The position numbers and the translations under genes are program-made. A stretch of 64,000 nucleotides of DNA from Stictocephala bisonia. Taxonomy: Eukaryota; Arthropoda; Insecta; Hemiptera; Membracidae. This document shows positions 12,480 to 22,457 of the stretch, piece after piece (the first letter of the stretch is position 1; the number at the start of each line of letters is the position of its first letter). The stretch covers positions 293,001 to 357,000 of the forward strand of contig JAQJVL010000742.1 in assembly GCA_035578905.1 (NCBI GenBank). The letters run 5' to 3'. Under the pieces are notes generated by a model. The model was not told where the DNA came from, did not search any database, and saw only the letters and a program-made list of their open reading frames with translations.

Positions 12480-13340
12480 TATCGGCAATCGGAAAGTCAG
12501 CTCACATTGGAGTTGTTAGAATGAAAGCGTTGGCTAGAAGCTTTGTCTGGTGGCAAAAAATTGATATTGAAATTATACGATTTGTGAAGAATTGTAATCC
12601 TTATCAAATTAACCAAAAAGATCCTGCCAAGGTCCATGGGAAACAGAAAATGCTCCATGGAGGAGATTACACATTGATTTTCTAGGCCCCATAGCAAATC
12701 AAAATATAATGTTGGTTGTGGATTTTTACTCCAAGTGGCTTGAAGTCTGTCCGATTCTTAAATATCCTCAAAGAAAATTATTTAATTTTTGGAAGTTGTG
12801 TTCTCAAGATTTGGTTTTCCTAACACAATTGTAAGTGATAATGCTACTGTATTCATATCAGAAGAATTTCAGACGTACCTAAGGCAAATTGGAGTTTCAC
12901 ATAGAACAATTGCACCGTACAACCTACAAAGTAACGGCCAGGCAGAACAGTACGTCCAAGAAGTTAAAAGAAACCTCAGAAAGGTAGTGGAACAAGGTGG
13001 TACTCTAAATGAAAAATTACTTAAATTTCTCGCTTCTCAACGTCGAACGCCCTCAACGCTAACAGGGAAAAGTCCAGCAGAGCTGATATTTGGACGTAAA
13101 ATTCGAACTTCCTTGGATAAAATGATACCTGCCAGGAATAAAACAACAAATGGAACGCATGAAGATAAACCAGCAATTTCACAACATGGAAACAGAAATG
13201 AAAGATCGTGGATGGAGTTAAAGGAAGAAGACATAGTAATAGATTATTCAAGGCCCGGGAAAAAGGTGTGGAGAAGAGGAGTTATAAAACAAAGAATTGG
13301 AAGGGTGATGTTCTGTGTACAAGTTGATCAAATGATTTGA
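12480..13340 (+). pseudogene. Ty3/gypsy-type integrase fragment
   Basis: The first part (12500-12780) reads in broken frames as an integrase N-terminus (HIGVVRMKALARSFVWWQKI, then a CxxC-like NCNPYQ). The catalytic core starts with HIDFLGPIANQ (first Asp) and VVDFYSKWLEV. The open frame 12789-13340 gives FPNTIVSDNATVF (second Asp, residue 17) and NGQAEQYVQEVKR (Glu, residue 53). The spacing is the canonical DD35E. A C-terminal tail follows (GKSPAELIFGRKIRTSLDK). This style is that of the K02A2.6/mag-like gypsy integrases, not that of the element at 52.5-60.5 kb. No RT, RNase H or LTR is attached, so it is an isolated fragment with frame breaks upstream. Confidence 0.85.
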
Positions 13341-13559
13341 GACGTCACATTAATCAAATTCAAAAATCAGCTGTTACATTTTGCAAATAACATATTTAGA
13401 AACACTACACATATGGTAGATCAAAAATAAATTTAAATGTATTTTTATACATAGGAATGACAATTATCAGTTAGATTTCACTATATACAACGAGAATTTT
13501 GAGTGGGAGTAGGTTCTTTATTTACAGTTAATTTATTTTGGGGGGTCTCGGGAAACTAG

Positions 13560-15777
13560 CTGAGTGGGGGGGGCAAATACCAACTCAGGGTCGCTCACAT
13601 TAACATTAGGTCACTGAACACAGGTTTTGAGGAAATAGATAAACCAGGGCCACAGCTCATTACCTACAGAGATTATTCAAAGTTTAATCAAGAAGAGGCC
13701 ATTAGACGAATAGCTGAAGTAGATTGGGACAGTGCTATGTTGATTGAAGGTGTAGACAATATAGTTGATTTTATTTCAGACAATATAAATAAAATATTTG
13801 ATAAACAAGCTCCTATTGTATGCAAAAGAGTTACAAAAAGGAAAGCACCGTGGAGAAACGAAGAGATAAAAAACTTAACTAACGTGAAAAATAAATTTAT
13901 AAGCATATTTCTTAAGACCCGTAACAATGGTGACTGGGAGAGCTATAGAAAAGCAAGGAATACGTTGAACAGCCTTATTAGAAGAGTAAAGAAGTCATAC
14001 TTTTCTGAAGAACTAGCCTCTTGTAAAGATCCTAAAGAATTCTGGTCTTGTATAAAGAAAAGCGGTGTGATATCTGGAAAACATAACGACACCCTGAAAA
14101 TGGACATAGGAGTGGATGAAATAAATCAATACTTTGTTAGCATGGGTCATGGTAGTAATATTGATACTGATGAACTTGATTACTTTTTGTCGAATAAGAG
14201 GGAAACTGTTGAAGATGGTTTTAGTTTTTCCTTGGTGACTGAGGATAAAATCAAGAAAATTATGAATGAAATCAAATCCAGAGCAGTGGGCAGTGATGGG
14301 ATAAGCATTGAAATGATAAAAGCTGTGAGCCCTTACGCACTGAAAGCAATAACTCACCTCGTGAACGAGTCCCTTAGGAAAGCAGAGTTCCCTAAAGCGT
14401 GGAAGTTGAGTATAGTGCATCCACTGCCAAAAGTATCAGCACCAACAAGTGTTCAGCAACTAAGACCAATTTCAATCCTACCAGCCATGTCAAAAATATT
14501 AGAAAAGGTTGTAGACATGCAAATGGGAGAGTATATGGAAAGAAAGAACATATTGCCGACATTACAATCTGGGTTTCGGAGTAATCATAGCACTTGTACA
14601 GCACTGGTGAATTTATTTGCAGATTTATATGATGCAAGAGACAAGGGGATGTACAGTATTGTTGTATTGCTTGACTACTCCCAGGCTTTTGATTCGATGA
14701 GTGTAGAATTGTTTTTAGCAAAACTTCGATTTTACGGGTTTGACGACATTTCAATTGACTGGATGGATTCATATCTTGGTGAAAGGCAGCAGGTCACTAG
14801 GCACGGGGGCCAAACATCAAAACCACTCGTCAGAGTGCGCGGTGTTCCACAGGGTAGTCGTGTGGGGCCAAAGTGTTTTGTGATCTACACGGCTGACCGC
14901 CCACGTCCTGCGCTGAACGCAGTTGAGCACGATTTCGCGGACGACAAACAGTTGCATCTGTCCTTTGACCCTGAACTGATCATGATGGCTATTGATGACA
15001 TGAACTCAGATTTAGATAACATCTACAAAAGGTCAGTCAAAAATGGGCTTAAATTGAACATTGACAAGTGCAAGGTACATAGCCCCACAAGAAGTTGTTC
15101 AAACCCTCAGCAATGACGGCGTGCATGTGTCACTGAACGGACAGAGTCTTGAGATCGCTAGCAAAGTTAAGACTCTTGGAGTGGTCTTGGACAGTGATCT
15201 CAGCTTCACAGACCATGTTACGTACATAATGCAAAAGGCCTTGGGCAGGCTGAGAGGCATGTATAGATTCAGAGATTTGCTTCCGGAGTCCGCGAAAGTA
15301 AAGCTCATACAGTCGTGTGTCCTGTCGCTGTTTTATTACTGTTACCCTGCATACGGCAACAGCATTTCAAAAGAGGATATGGAGAGGATCCAGAAGTTGC
15401 AAAACACTGCCATCCGTTTTGTGTATGGCCTGAAGCGCTTCGACCATGTGTCCTCCTTCAGGCAAGATGCCAAACTTCCTCTCATGGAGGATGTATGCAG
15501 GGTGCTCACAGGCTGTATGGTGCATAAGACCCTGACGCTTGGAGAGCCTGAATACATTAATAGACGGCTCCGAAAACTGGGCGAGGTGGCTCTGCGTGGC
15601 ACCCGCCATGGGGAGATGCTTCACTTTCCAAGAGTGAGGCTTGAGGGGGGTAGGAAAGGTTTTTCCTACTTTGGGCCCACTCTCTATAATGACCTCCCCG
15701 CATCTGTCAAAAACACTTGTGCTCTAAATACTTTTAAGAGTAAAATTAAAAAGTTAATGTATGATTGTTACCGTTAG
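13560..15777 (+). pseudogene. CR1/Jockey-like non-LTR retrotransposon ORF2 (endonuclease largely deleted, one frameshift)
   Basis: An open frame runs from 13560, just after a TAG at 13557, to 15116. It opens with VAHINIRSLNTGFEEID, the start of an APE-type endonuclease. It then passes almost directly into the pre-RT linker (TYRDYSKFNQEEAIRRIAEV), so nearly the whole endonuclease is missing. The RT follows: RAVGSDGISIEMIK, HPLPK..LRPISILPAMSKI, LQSGFRSNHST, VVLLDYSQAFDS (first catalytic Asp), RGVPQGSRVGP and HDFADDKQL (catalytic pair). A frameshift near 15075 moves the reading to 15061-15777, which carries the C-terminal region (NTAIRFVYGLKRFDHVSSFR to NDLPASVKNTC, KSKIKKLMYDCYR). Apart from this it is uninterrupted, so it is a relatively young but non-autonomous copy. 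Confidence 0.9.
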
Positions 15778-15920
15778 GTTAATTACGTCCTCTGGTTGTA
15801 TATAATTTTAGTTTATAGTTTAAGAGCAGTGTAGTATTATGACCTGAGTTGTACTGAAAAGCAGTTTATACTGAGTAACGCTCCAATAAAAGGCATTTTT
15901 ATTTATTTATTTATTTTGTT
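15778..15920 (+). repeat. 3' UTR and tail of the non-LTR element
   Basis: A short AT-rich 3' region follows the stop. It contains AATAAA near 15887 and ends in an (ATTT)n run, the simple-repeat type of tail often left by target-primed reverse transcription. Confidence 0.6.
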
Positions 15921-16304
15921 TTAATGTAAAATGTTTTAGACGCAACAAAATACTAATTATCACGAACTTTTTTTAGAACTACACATTTTTTAAAGTTGTG
16001 TAGAGAAGATTTTTTTTAATATTCATAGTGATATAAGGAATATTGTAAACAGTAAAACAGTCAAGCAATTTTGATTAAATATCCATTAAAGCCATAGAAG
16101 AGGCTAATATATTAAATTAACTTAAATTAAAGAAGATATTTAAAGAATATATAAACATTTGGTGAGATCAACCCTTTATTACTACTGAACTTACAACAGC
16201 AAATAGCCATTTTGATTCACCGGAAGAACCAGCCAATAAAGAGACTTGTGTATTTACCCATTGTTAGCAGGAGCAAATTAAACTCCATTCGAATAACTAA
16301 TTGA

Positions 16305-16361
<57 letters not shown>

Positions 16362-16784
16362 GGATATAAAAACAATAAATATTGTAACTTGTCGAATTCA
16401 AATTTTTCTTTTACTTTGAATTGTAATTGATAGGATGATTTTTTTAATAAACCGCTTTTGTACCTTTGTAATTAATTTGAGCTATATTTTATTTAATAGT
16501 TTTTTTTATCACCTTCTTGAACAATAATAAATAGTTAGTAAATCATCCCTTTTGCACCGGCATTTTTTTATTGTTACTTTTAAATTTAAGTACAGATATA
16601 TAAATTAAAATAAAGATATTCATTTACCAAGGTTGAATTTTATTAATAGAATTATTTGAACAAACAAATACATTTCAAAATTCTGAAAAATGTAATACTC
16701 TTTCTCCAGCACAAGGGGTTAATGGGTGTATACCGCCCAAGTCATCATCACTGTTTTCTGAACTTTTTTCTTCCTCTTCAAACA
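15921..16784. other. AT-rich spacer with a (TA)n microsatellite
   Basis: Holds an uninterrupted (AT)n run at about 16307-16359. The part from 16640 onward is probably the 3' flank of the transposon that follows, but I could not define its terminal inverted repeat. Confidence 0.5.
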
Positions 16785-18180
16785 TTAAACTTCCGTCTTC
16801 GATGTCGTGGTGTAACTCCAATCTGTCGATGTCCCCGCAGACCTCGTCATCTGAGTCTTCAGCTCCAAGATCAGGCTCTCCACAGCATCTTCCATGATGT
16901 CCTCATTTTCCCAGGCTCCTTGAATCACTTTTCGTGTGTGTTCGACAGCTTTCCCCCAGTCATTTGGTGTCACTTTTTCTATTGCTTCTTTTGTAAGTTT
17001 TGTTATTTCTGAAATTGCAAATTTCTTATTGTGTTCAGCAACATTTCCTTTTATTTGTCTCCAGATCAGTTCTATTGTGTTAAAATGGCAGTGGTAAGAG
17101 GGTAATCTTACTATTTTATGGCGTTTATCTTTAGCAATTTCATCGACTATATAAAGGAGTGGATTTGGTTTATGAAGTGAAATCAGATGAAAAAGCTCTA
17201 CTTTCTTGAAATCTTCTTCAAACTGAATATTGTGGTTATTTAACCAAACCATCATATCATTCTTCGTCGAAGACATTGTCGGAGCTTTGTCCAGTATTTT
17301 AGAGTGATATGGAGCATTATCCATTACTATTATAGATGGTTTTGTCAAATTATTTACTAACTTTTCACTTAACCACTTATAGAATGTTTCGTGGTTCATT
17401 TCTTCATGATAGTCATTTGTTTTTTTTAGAAGGAAACAGTAGAAGACAATTTTGCAAAAATCCTCTAGAGCTGCCAGCATGCAAAATTATTATTTTGCCT
17501 CCTTGACCTAGCGGCGCTGCCAGCGTTCCATCTTTCGAGTCATCCGTCCAACCCTGCCGCCTTGTATGACCAGTATTCACCCAGGTTTCATCCAACCAAA
17601 TTAGATCGTCAAAATTCTCATTCCTTATCTCTCTAAGAAATTTGCAGCGCCAAACAACAAGGTCTTGTCGCTCCAACAACACCTTACGACCATTAATTTT
17701 TTTGTATGAAAATCCAACTTGCTTCAAAACAGTCGCTAATGAAGATTTACTGCCCATAAATAATGCAGACTCTCGTAACGAAATACTGAGTTTGTTTAAG
17801 GTTGGATGTTCTCTTCTACCAAAATAACTGTATACGTGACGACGTATTGCGTCAATTTGAAATGTGTCCAATCTTGTTACACGTTTCAAAATCTTTCGTT
17901 TTTTGTTCAGTGTTTGTAACGTTAACAACTCACCTGCTGCAATTGTTTGCTCCTTTTCTTTGTGAATCTTTGTAACTGTATTTTTCCCAATACGAAACGC
18001 CGCAGAAGTTTTGTCATTAACTTTTTGCACTTTTAGCCCATTGTTGTTGCGTTCCTGAACGAAGTAGTCCCTTACAGCACAAACAAGCTCTTGGGCTTGT
18101 GAACGTAACGGAACGCCACGTCCGATAGTCTGGTATGGTGTGCTTCTTTTATTCGTATGTATACCTCTCTTCTTCATCAC
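16785..18180 (-). pseudogene. DD82E (Sailor-type) IS630-Tc1-mariner transposase, one frameshift
   Basis: Two overlapping minus-strand frames together make a transposase of about 480 residues. The first (18180-17413, 255 aa) has an N-terminal helix-turn-helix (TSAAFRIGKNTVTKI, residues 58-72) and the first catalytic Asp in LIWLDETWVNTGHT (Asp197). The second (17480-16785, 231 aa) has IIVMDNAPYHS (Asp54) and PSYHCHFNTIELIW (Glu137). Between the second Asp and the Glu lie 82 residues, far more than the 34-41 of most Tc1/mariner families. This matches the DD82E group I recall as Sailor. The break falls at 17419-17426, in a run of eight A on the coding strand, shortly after IILHAGSSRGFL. All three catalytic residues are preserved. 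The gene is only one indel from an open frame, and that indel could be a sequencing error. Start chosen at MMKKRGIHTN, the first Met of the frame. Confidence 0.88.
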
Positions 18181-18502
18181 ACTCCGTTTTCAGGTGTTAC
18201 TACGATAATGTTCTAAAATACCCCAAACTCTCATTCGCAAATCAATATAAAGTTTAGTCTTTAAAAAGACTGTTTATAACTGACGAAAAAAGCGCACACG
18301 AGAACTAAAATCACTAACCACTTACAACACCTCAACGACACTGACTGAAAACACGTGAGATTGTCACTTCCGTAGAATTGGCAACACCGGGCCGCTTCTG
18401 TCAACAAAGCTCGCATGCCATTCGTCCAGAAGTCTACGAGCCCCTCACACCCTCTCCGCTTTCACTTCCATAGAATCTCTTTCCAGTTTTATTCGGACTT
18501 TA
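18181..18502. other. 5' flank of the DD82E transposase
   Basis: Probably the transposon's upstream non-coding region and terminus. The 14-mer CACTTCC[G/A]TAGAAT occurs twice (about 18365 and 18463). Composition shifts to GC-rich after about 18380. I could not match a terminal inverted repeat on the other side. Confidence 0.4.
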
Positions 18503-18878
18503 CCTCCGTCAGCTCACTCTCGGCCGGGGAGCACGAGTCCGCCGCAGCCCTCACCTTCCACCTCCGTCAGCTCACTCTTGCCCGTGGAGCACTAGTCCAC
18601 CGCAGCCGTCAACTTCTACCTCCGTCAGCTCACTCTTGCCCGTGGAGCACGAGTCCGCCGCAGCCCTCACCTTCCACCTCCGTCAGCTCACTCTCACCCG
18701 GGGAGCACGAGTCCACCGCAGCCCTCACCTTCCACCTCCGTCAGCTCACTATTGCCCGTGGAGCACGAGTCCGCCGCAACCATCACCTTCCACCTCTGTC
18801 AGCTCACTCTCGGCCGGGGAGCACGAGTCCGCCGCAGCCATCACCTTCCACCTCCGTCAGCTCACTCTGGCCCGTGGT
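18503..18878 (+). repeat. 58-bp GC-rich minisatellite, about 6.5 copies
   Basis: The unit contains GTCAGCTCACTC, GGAGCACGAGTCC, GCCGCAGCCCTCACC and TTCCACCTCC. GTCAGCTCACT begins at 18508, 18566, 18624, 18682, 18740, 18798 and 18856, an exact 58-bp period. GC content is far above the surroundings. Because 58 = 3x19+1, successive units are read in rotating frames. Confidence 0.95.
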
Positions 18879-19046
18879 TATATCGTCACCAACCTGGCAC
18901 TGACTGTTGAGGAACTTGTAAGGGAAAACATCTCTCTCAAAGCTGAAGTCGCTAAGTTAAAGAAGAAAAAAGACTTATTCTGGAACGTTCTAATTAGTCT
19001 GATACGCGAATACTTGTTATTAATACTGAATTACAGTATTCAATAA
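18636..19046 (+). CDS. Hypothetical ORF: minisatellite-encoded repeats plus a charged coiled-coil-like tail
   Basis: A 136-codon frame starts within the 58-bp minisatellite and stays open through four copies, reading alternating peptides such as HLRQLTL and STSPPQPSPSTSVSSL. It continues into non-repetitive DNA with ALTVEELVRENISLKAEVAK then LKKKKDLFWNVL, which has heptad-like spacing. The tail could be a real C-terminal coiled coil, perhaps from a mobile-element accessory protein. An overlapping frame (18415-18903) is also open through the repeats, which suggests the openness comes from GC-rich repeats without stops. I recognise no family; expression is unproven. Confidence 0.25.
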   Translation: MPVEHESAAALTFHLRQLTLTRGARVHRSPHLPPPSAHYCPWSTSPPQPSPSTSVSSLSAGEHESAAAITFHLRQLTLARGYIVTNLALTVEELVRENISLKAEVAKLKKKKDLFWNVLISLIREYLLLILNYSIQ

Positions 19047-19429
19047 CAGAACTAAAAAGCTTCTATACAGAAATACATTTTGAAGTTTGTGCTACACAGT
19101 TAATACAGTGTGTGACCTTGTTGTATTTTAAATATTGTAAGCATTTATAGATCAGCCAACATTGTTTTTTCAATTGTTTGAGCTAGTTACAAGACATTTA
19201 TTTAAAAATGGAATAACAGCTAATTATATGTGGTGGCTTTAATATTAAATTTTTAAATCAAAATAACATATTGACAAAGCAATTTTTAAATTTAATTATA
19301 TCCTTAAATTTAATTTACACAAACAGGAGCCTACAGGGTGATCGGTGAAATGATAATATTTTTTTGTATTGTATTAATACATTGTATTAGTGAACCAATT
19401 ACTTTTGTCCTCACCCAATGTATTTAATG
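19047..19429. other. AT-rich stretch, nothing recognised
   Basis: No coding or repeat signal seen. Confidence 0.4.
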
Positions 19430-20770
19430 TGAACATTTCTCAAATTTACTAAAAATATCCAAAATAATTCCAGTTTTAAGAGGGGTAAAAAGAAACTAAC
19501 CCAGAATTACAGGCCAATATCTATTGTTTCTGTGTTTTAAAAAATACTCGAATCTGTTATGCACAAGCAATTAGTTTCATACTCATACTTTGTTCAGAAT
19601 AACTTAATTTACAACAAACAGTTTGGTTTTAGGGAAGTTTATGATACAACAACAGCACTTATACATTTAATAGATACAACCCATAAAGCATTTAAAGAAA
19701 AATAATATCTCTTGTGATATGTGACTTAAGTAAGGCATTTGATTGTGTTCCCTATGACATACTTGTGGACAAACTCAAGTTTTGTGGAATGGACGGGGAA
19801 TCAAACAACTTTTTTTACTATTTTTAACTTAAAATTGGTTTAACATTCAACAATTCAACTAAATTCTACTTGAGTGGTAGAAAGCAGTATGTTTCTGTAA
19901 AACGGCAAAATTCAAAAGTATTAAGTGTTGGTCTGGGGGTTCCACAGGGCTCTGTCCTGGGGCCTTTCTTATTCACAGTCATGATAAATGATCTGCCATC
20001 ACGCCTTAACACCCAATCTATTATTTATGCAGATGATGTAACTCTATTGGCTTAAGACAACAACTTAGAATTTCTCAAATACATTAATGGTATATTCACA
20101 TAATAGAGCAATTGGTTGGTTTTCATCTAACAGACTATATTACAACAGAGAAAAGAAACAGAAAATAACTTCAAAAAATTAAGATGCTACTTCTGTAGGG
20201 TTACTAAGTTTTCATTCAGACAATAAATTGAATTTGCGAACAAACACTGATACAATTTGTAAAAAATTAAGTCGTGTAAATTACTTGATTTGGAAACTTA
20301 GAATCATTTAGGATGATAATTATTAAAGAACATTGTATTTTAGTTTTTTTTATCAATAACATGGATTGTTAATTGGATTGTTAAAAGGATCACTCTTGTC
20401 ATGTACATGAAATTGTAATACTAAAAAATAAGGTTTAGAACATTGTGTAGAGAGCGTGTCCTTTAGATCCCTGTCGTCCTTTTTTACAAAAATTAAAAAT
20501 TCTCACTGTTTATAACCTTTACATACTTCCAGTATTATTCTACAATAAAGCTAGTTCAAACGGTATAAATATTAGACAAACTAGCCATAATCACAATACC
20601 CGTCACAACAATATGATTGATATTCCAAAGCATAGACATACTAAAATTTCACATTCTTACTAAGTTAATGGAATTAAAATTTTCAATAAATTTCCCCAGT
20701 CAGCTCGGATCATTCCTTATACTCAATTTAAAATAGTGTGTATAAATGGCTAATTAATTTATACACCTTT
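19430..20770 (+). pseudogene. Decayed CR1/Jockey-like reverse transcriptase
   Basis: Broken frames give NYRPISIVSVF (about 19510), NKQFGFREVYDTTTALIHLI (19615-19675), an Asp-containing LSKAFD equivalent (about 19735), then an intact stretch at 19870-20055 with VGLGVPQGSVLGPFLFTVMI and IIYADDVTLLA (catalytic YADD). Downstream, frame-shifted traces of the C-terminal region continue to about 20760. Numerous stops make it inactive. It differs in sequence from the elements at 1-3 kb and 13.6-15.8 kb, so it is a separate family or an older copy. The 5' end is truncated. Confidence 0.85.
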
Positions 20771-21060
20771 TTATTCTATTAAATATTTAGAACATAACTC
20801 TAGCCTAATAATGATAATAATTAACTAGAATTATTTAAGCATTATCTTGTTTCCAGTTAATAGTGTTATATAAACCAAAAGTATACTGTATGGAAAACAT
20901 GTTATTATGTGGAATAACATAATCATTAATTTGTGATTTTAATATAGATATTATAAAACAATTCAAAATATATATTTATTGACAATTCACATTTCAATGT
21001 AAATATTGACTTATTGAAATAATGTATTGCATTTGATTTGAAATTAGCATACGCAGGCTT
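20771..21060. other. AT-rich spacer
   Basis: Nothing recognised before the 40-bp array. Confidence 0.4.
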
Positions 21061-22457
21061 ATTCCACTGATGCACACTAACTCCACCTAGTTGTAAAGTG
21101 TTGCCACTGATGCACAGTAACTCCCCCAATTTTTAATGTGTTGACACTGATGCAAACTAACTCATCCGACTTGTAATGTGTTTCCACTGATGCACACTAA
21201 CTCCACCGACTTGTAATGTGTTGCCACTGATGCATACTAACTCATCCGACATGTAATGAGTGGCCACTGATTCACACTAACTCATCCGACTTGTAATGTG
21301 TTGCCACTGTTGCACACTAACTCATCCGACTTGTAATGTGTTGCCACTGATGCACACTAACTCATCCGACTTGTAATACGTTGCCACTGATGCACAGTAA
21401 CTCCGCCGACTTGTATTATGTTGCCACTGATGCACACTAACTCAGCCGACTTGTATTGTGTTGCCACTAATGCACCCTAACTCATCCGACTTGTAATACG
21501 TTGCCACCGATGCACAGTACATCCGCCGACTTGTAATGTGTTACCACTGATGCACACTAACTCCGCCGACTTGTATTATGTTGACACTGATGCACATTAA
21601 CTCCGCCGACTTGTGATGTGTTGCTACTGATGTACACTAACTCCACCGACTTGGGATGTGTTGCCAATGATGCACAATAACTCAGCCGACGTGTAATACG
21701 TTGACACTGATGCAAACTAACTCATCCGACTTATAATACGTTGTCACTAATACACAGTACCTCCGCCGACTTGTATTGTGTTGCCACTGATGCACAGTAA
21801 ATCCGCCGACTTGTAATACGTTGCCACTAATACACAGTACCTCCACCGACTTGTATTGTGTTGCCACTGATGCACACTAAATCATCCGACTTGTAATGTG
21901 TTGCCACTGATGCATACTAACTCATCCGACTTGTAATACGTTGCCACTGATGCACACAAACTCATCCGACTTGTAATACGTTGCCACTAATGCACGCTAA
22001 CTCAGCCGACTTGTGATGTGTTGCCATTGATGCACACTAACTCAGCCGACTTGTAATACGTTGACACTGATGCAAACTAACTCATCTGACATGTAATGAG
22101 TGGCCACTGATTCACACTAACTCATCCGACTTGTAATGTGTTGCCACTGATGCACACTAACTCATCCGAATTGTAATGTGTTGCAACTGATGCACACTAA
22201 CTCAGCCGTTTTGTATTGTGTTGCCACTGATACACCCTAACTCATGCGACTTGTAATACGTTGCCACTAATGCACAGTAACTCCACCGACTTGTATGGTG
22301 TTGCCACTGATGCACCCTATCTCATCCGACTTGTAATGTGTTGCCACTGATACACACTAACTCATCCGACTAGTAATACGTTGCCACTGATGCACGCTAA
22401 CTCATCCGACTTGTGTTGTCACTGATGCACACTAACTCATCCGACTTGTATATTTGA
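21061..22457 (+). repeat. 40-bp tandem array, about 35 copies
   Basis: Unit of the form CCACTGATGCACACTAACTC followed by ATCCGACTTGTAATGTGTTG. Units differ at a few hot positions: CATCC, CCACC, CCGCC or CAGCC; TAATGTG, TAATACG or TATTGTG. The last two copies carry deletions. Flanks are unique. Short open frames on both strands are by-products of the repeat. Confidence 0.97.

Noticed and set aside
16553..18395. CACCGG-containing sequences near 16555 and 18387 as terminal repeats of the DD82E element
   Set aside because: They are in the same orientation, not inverted, and match over only six to seven bases.
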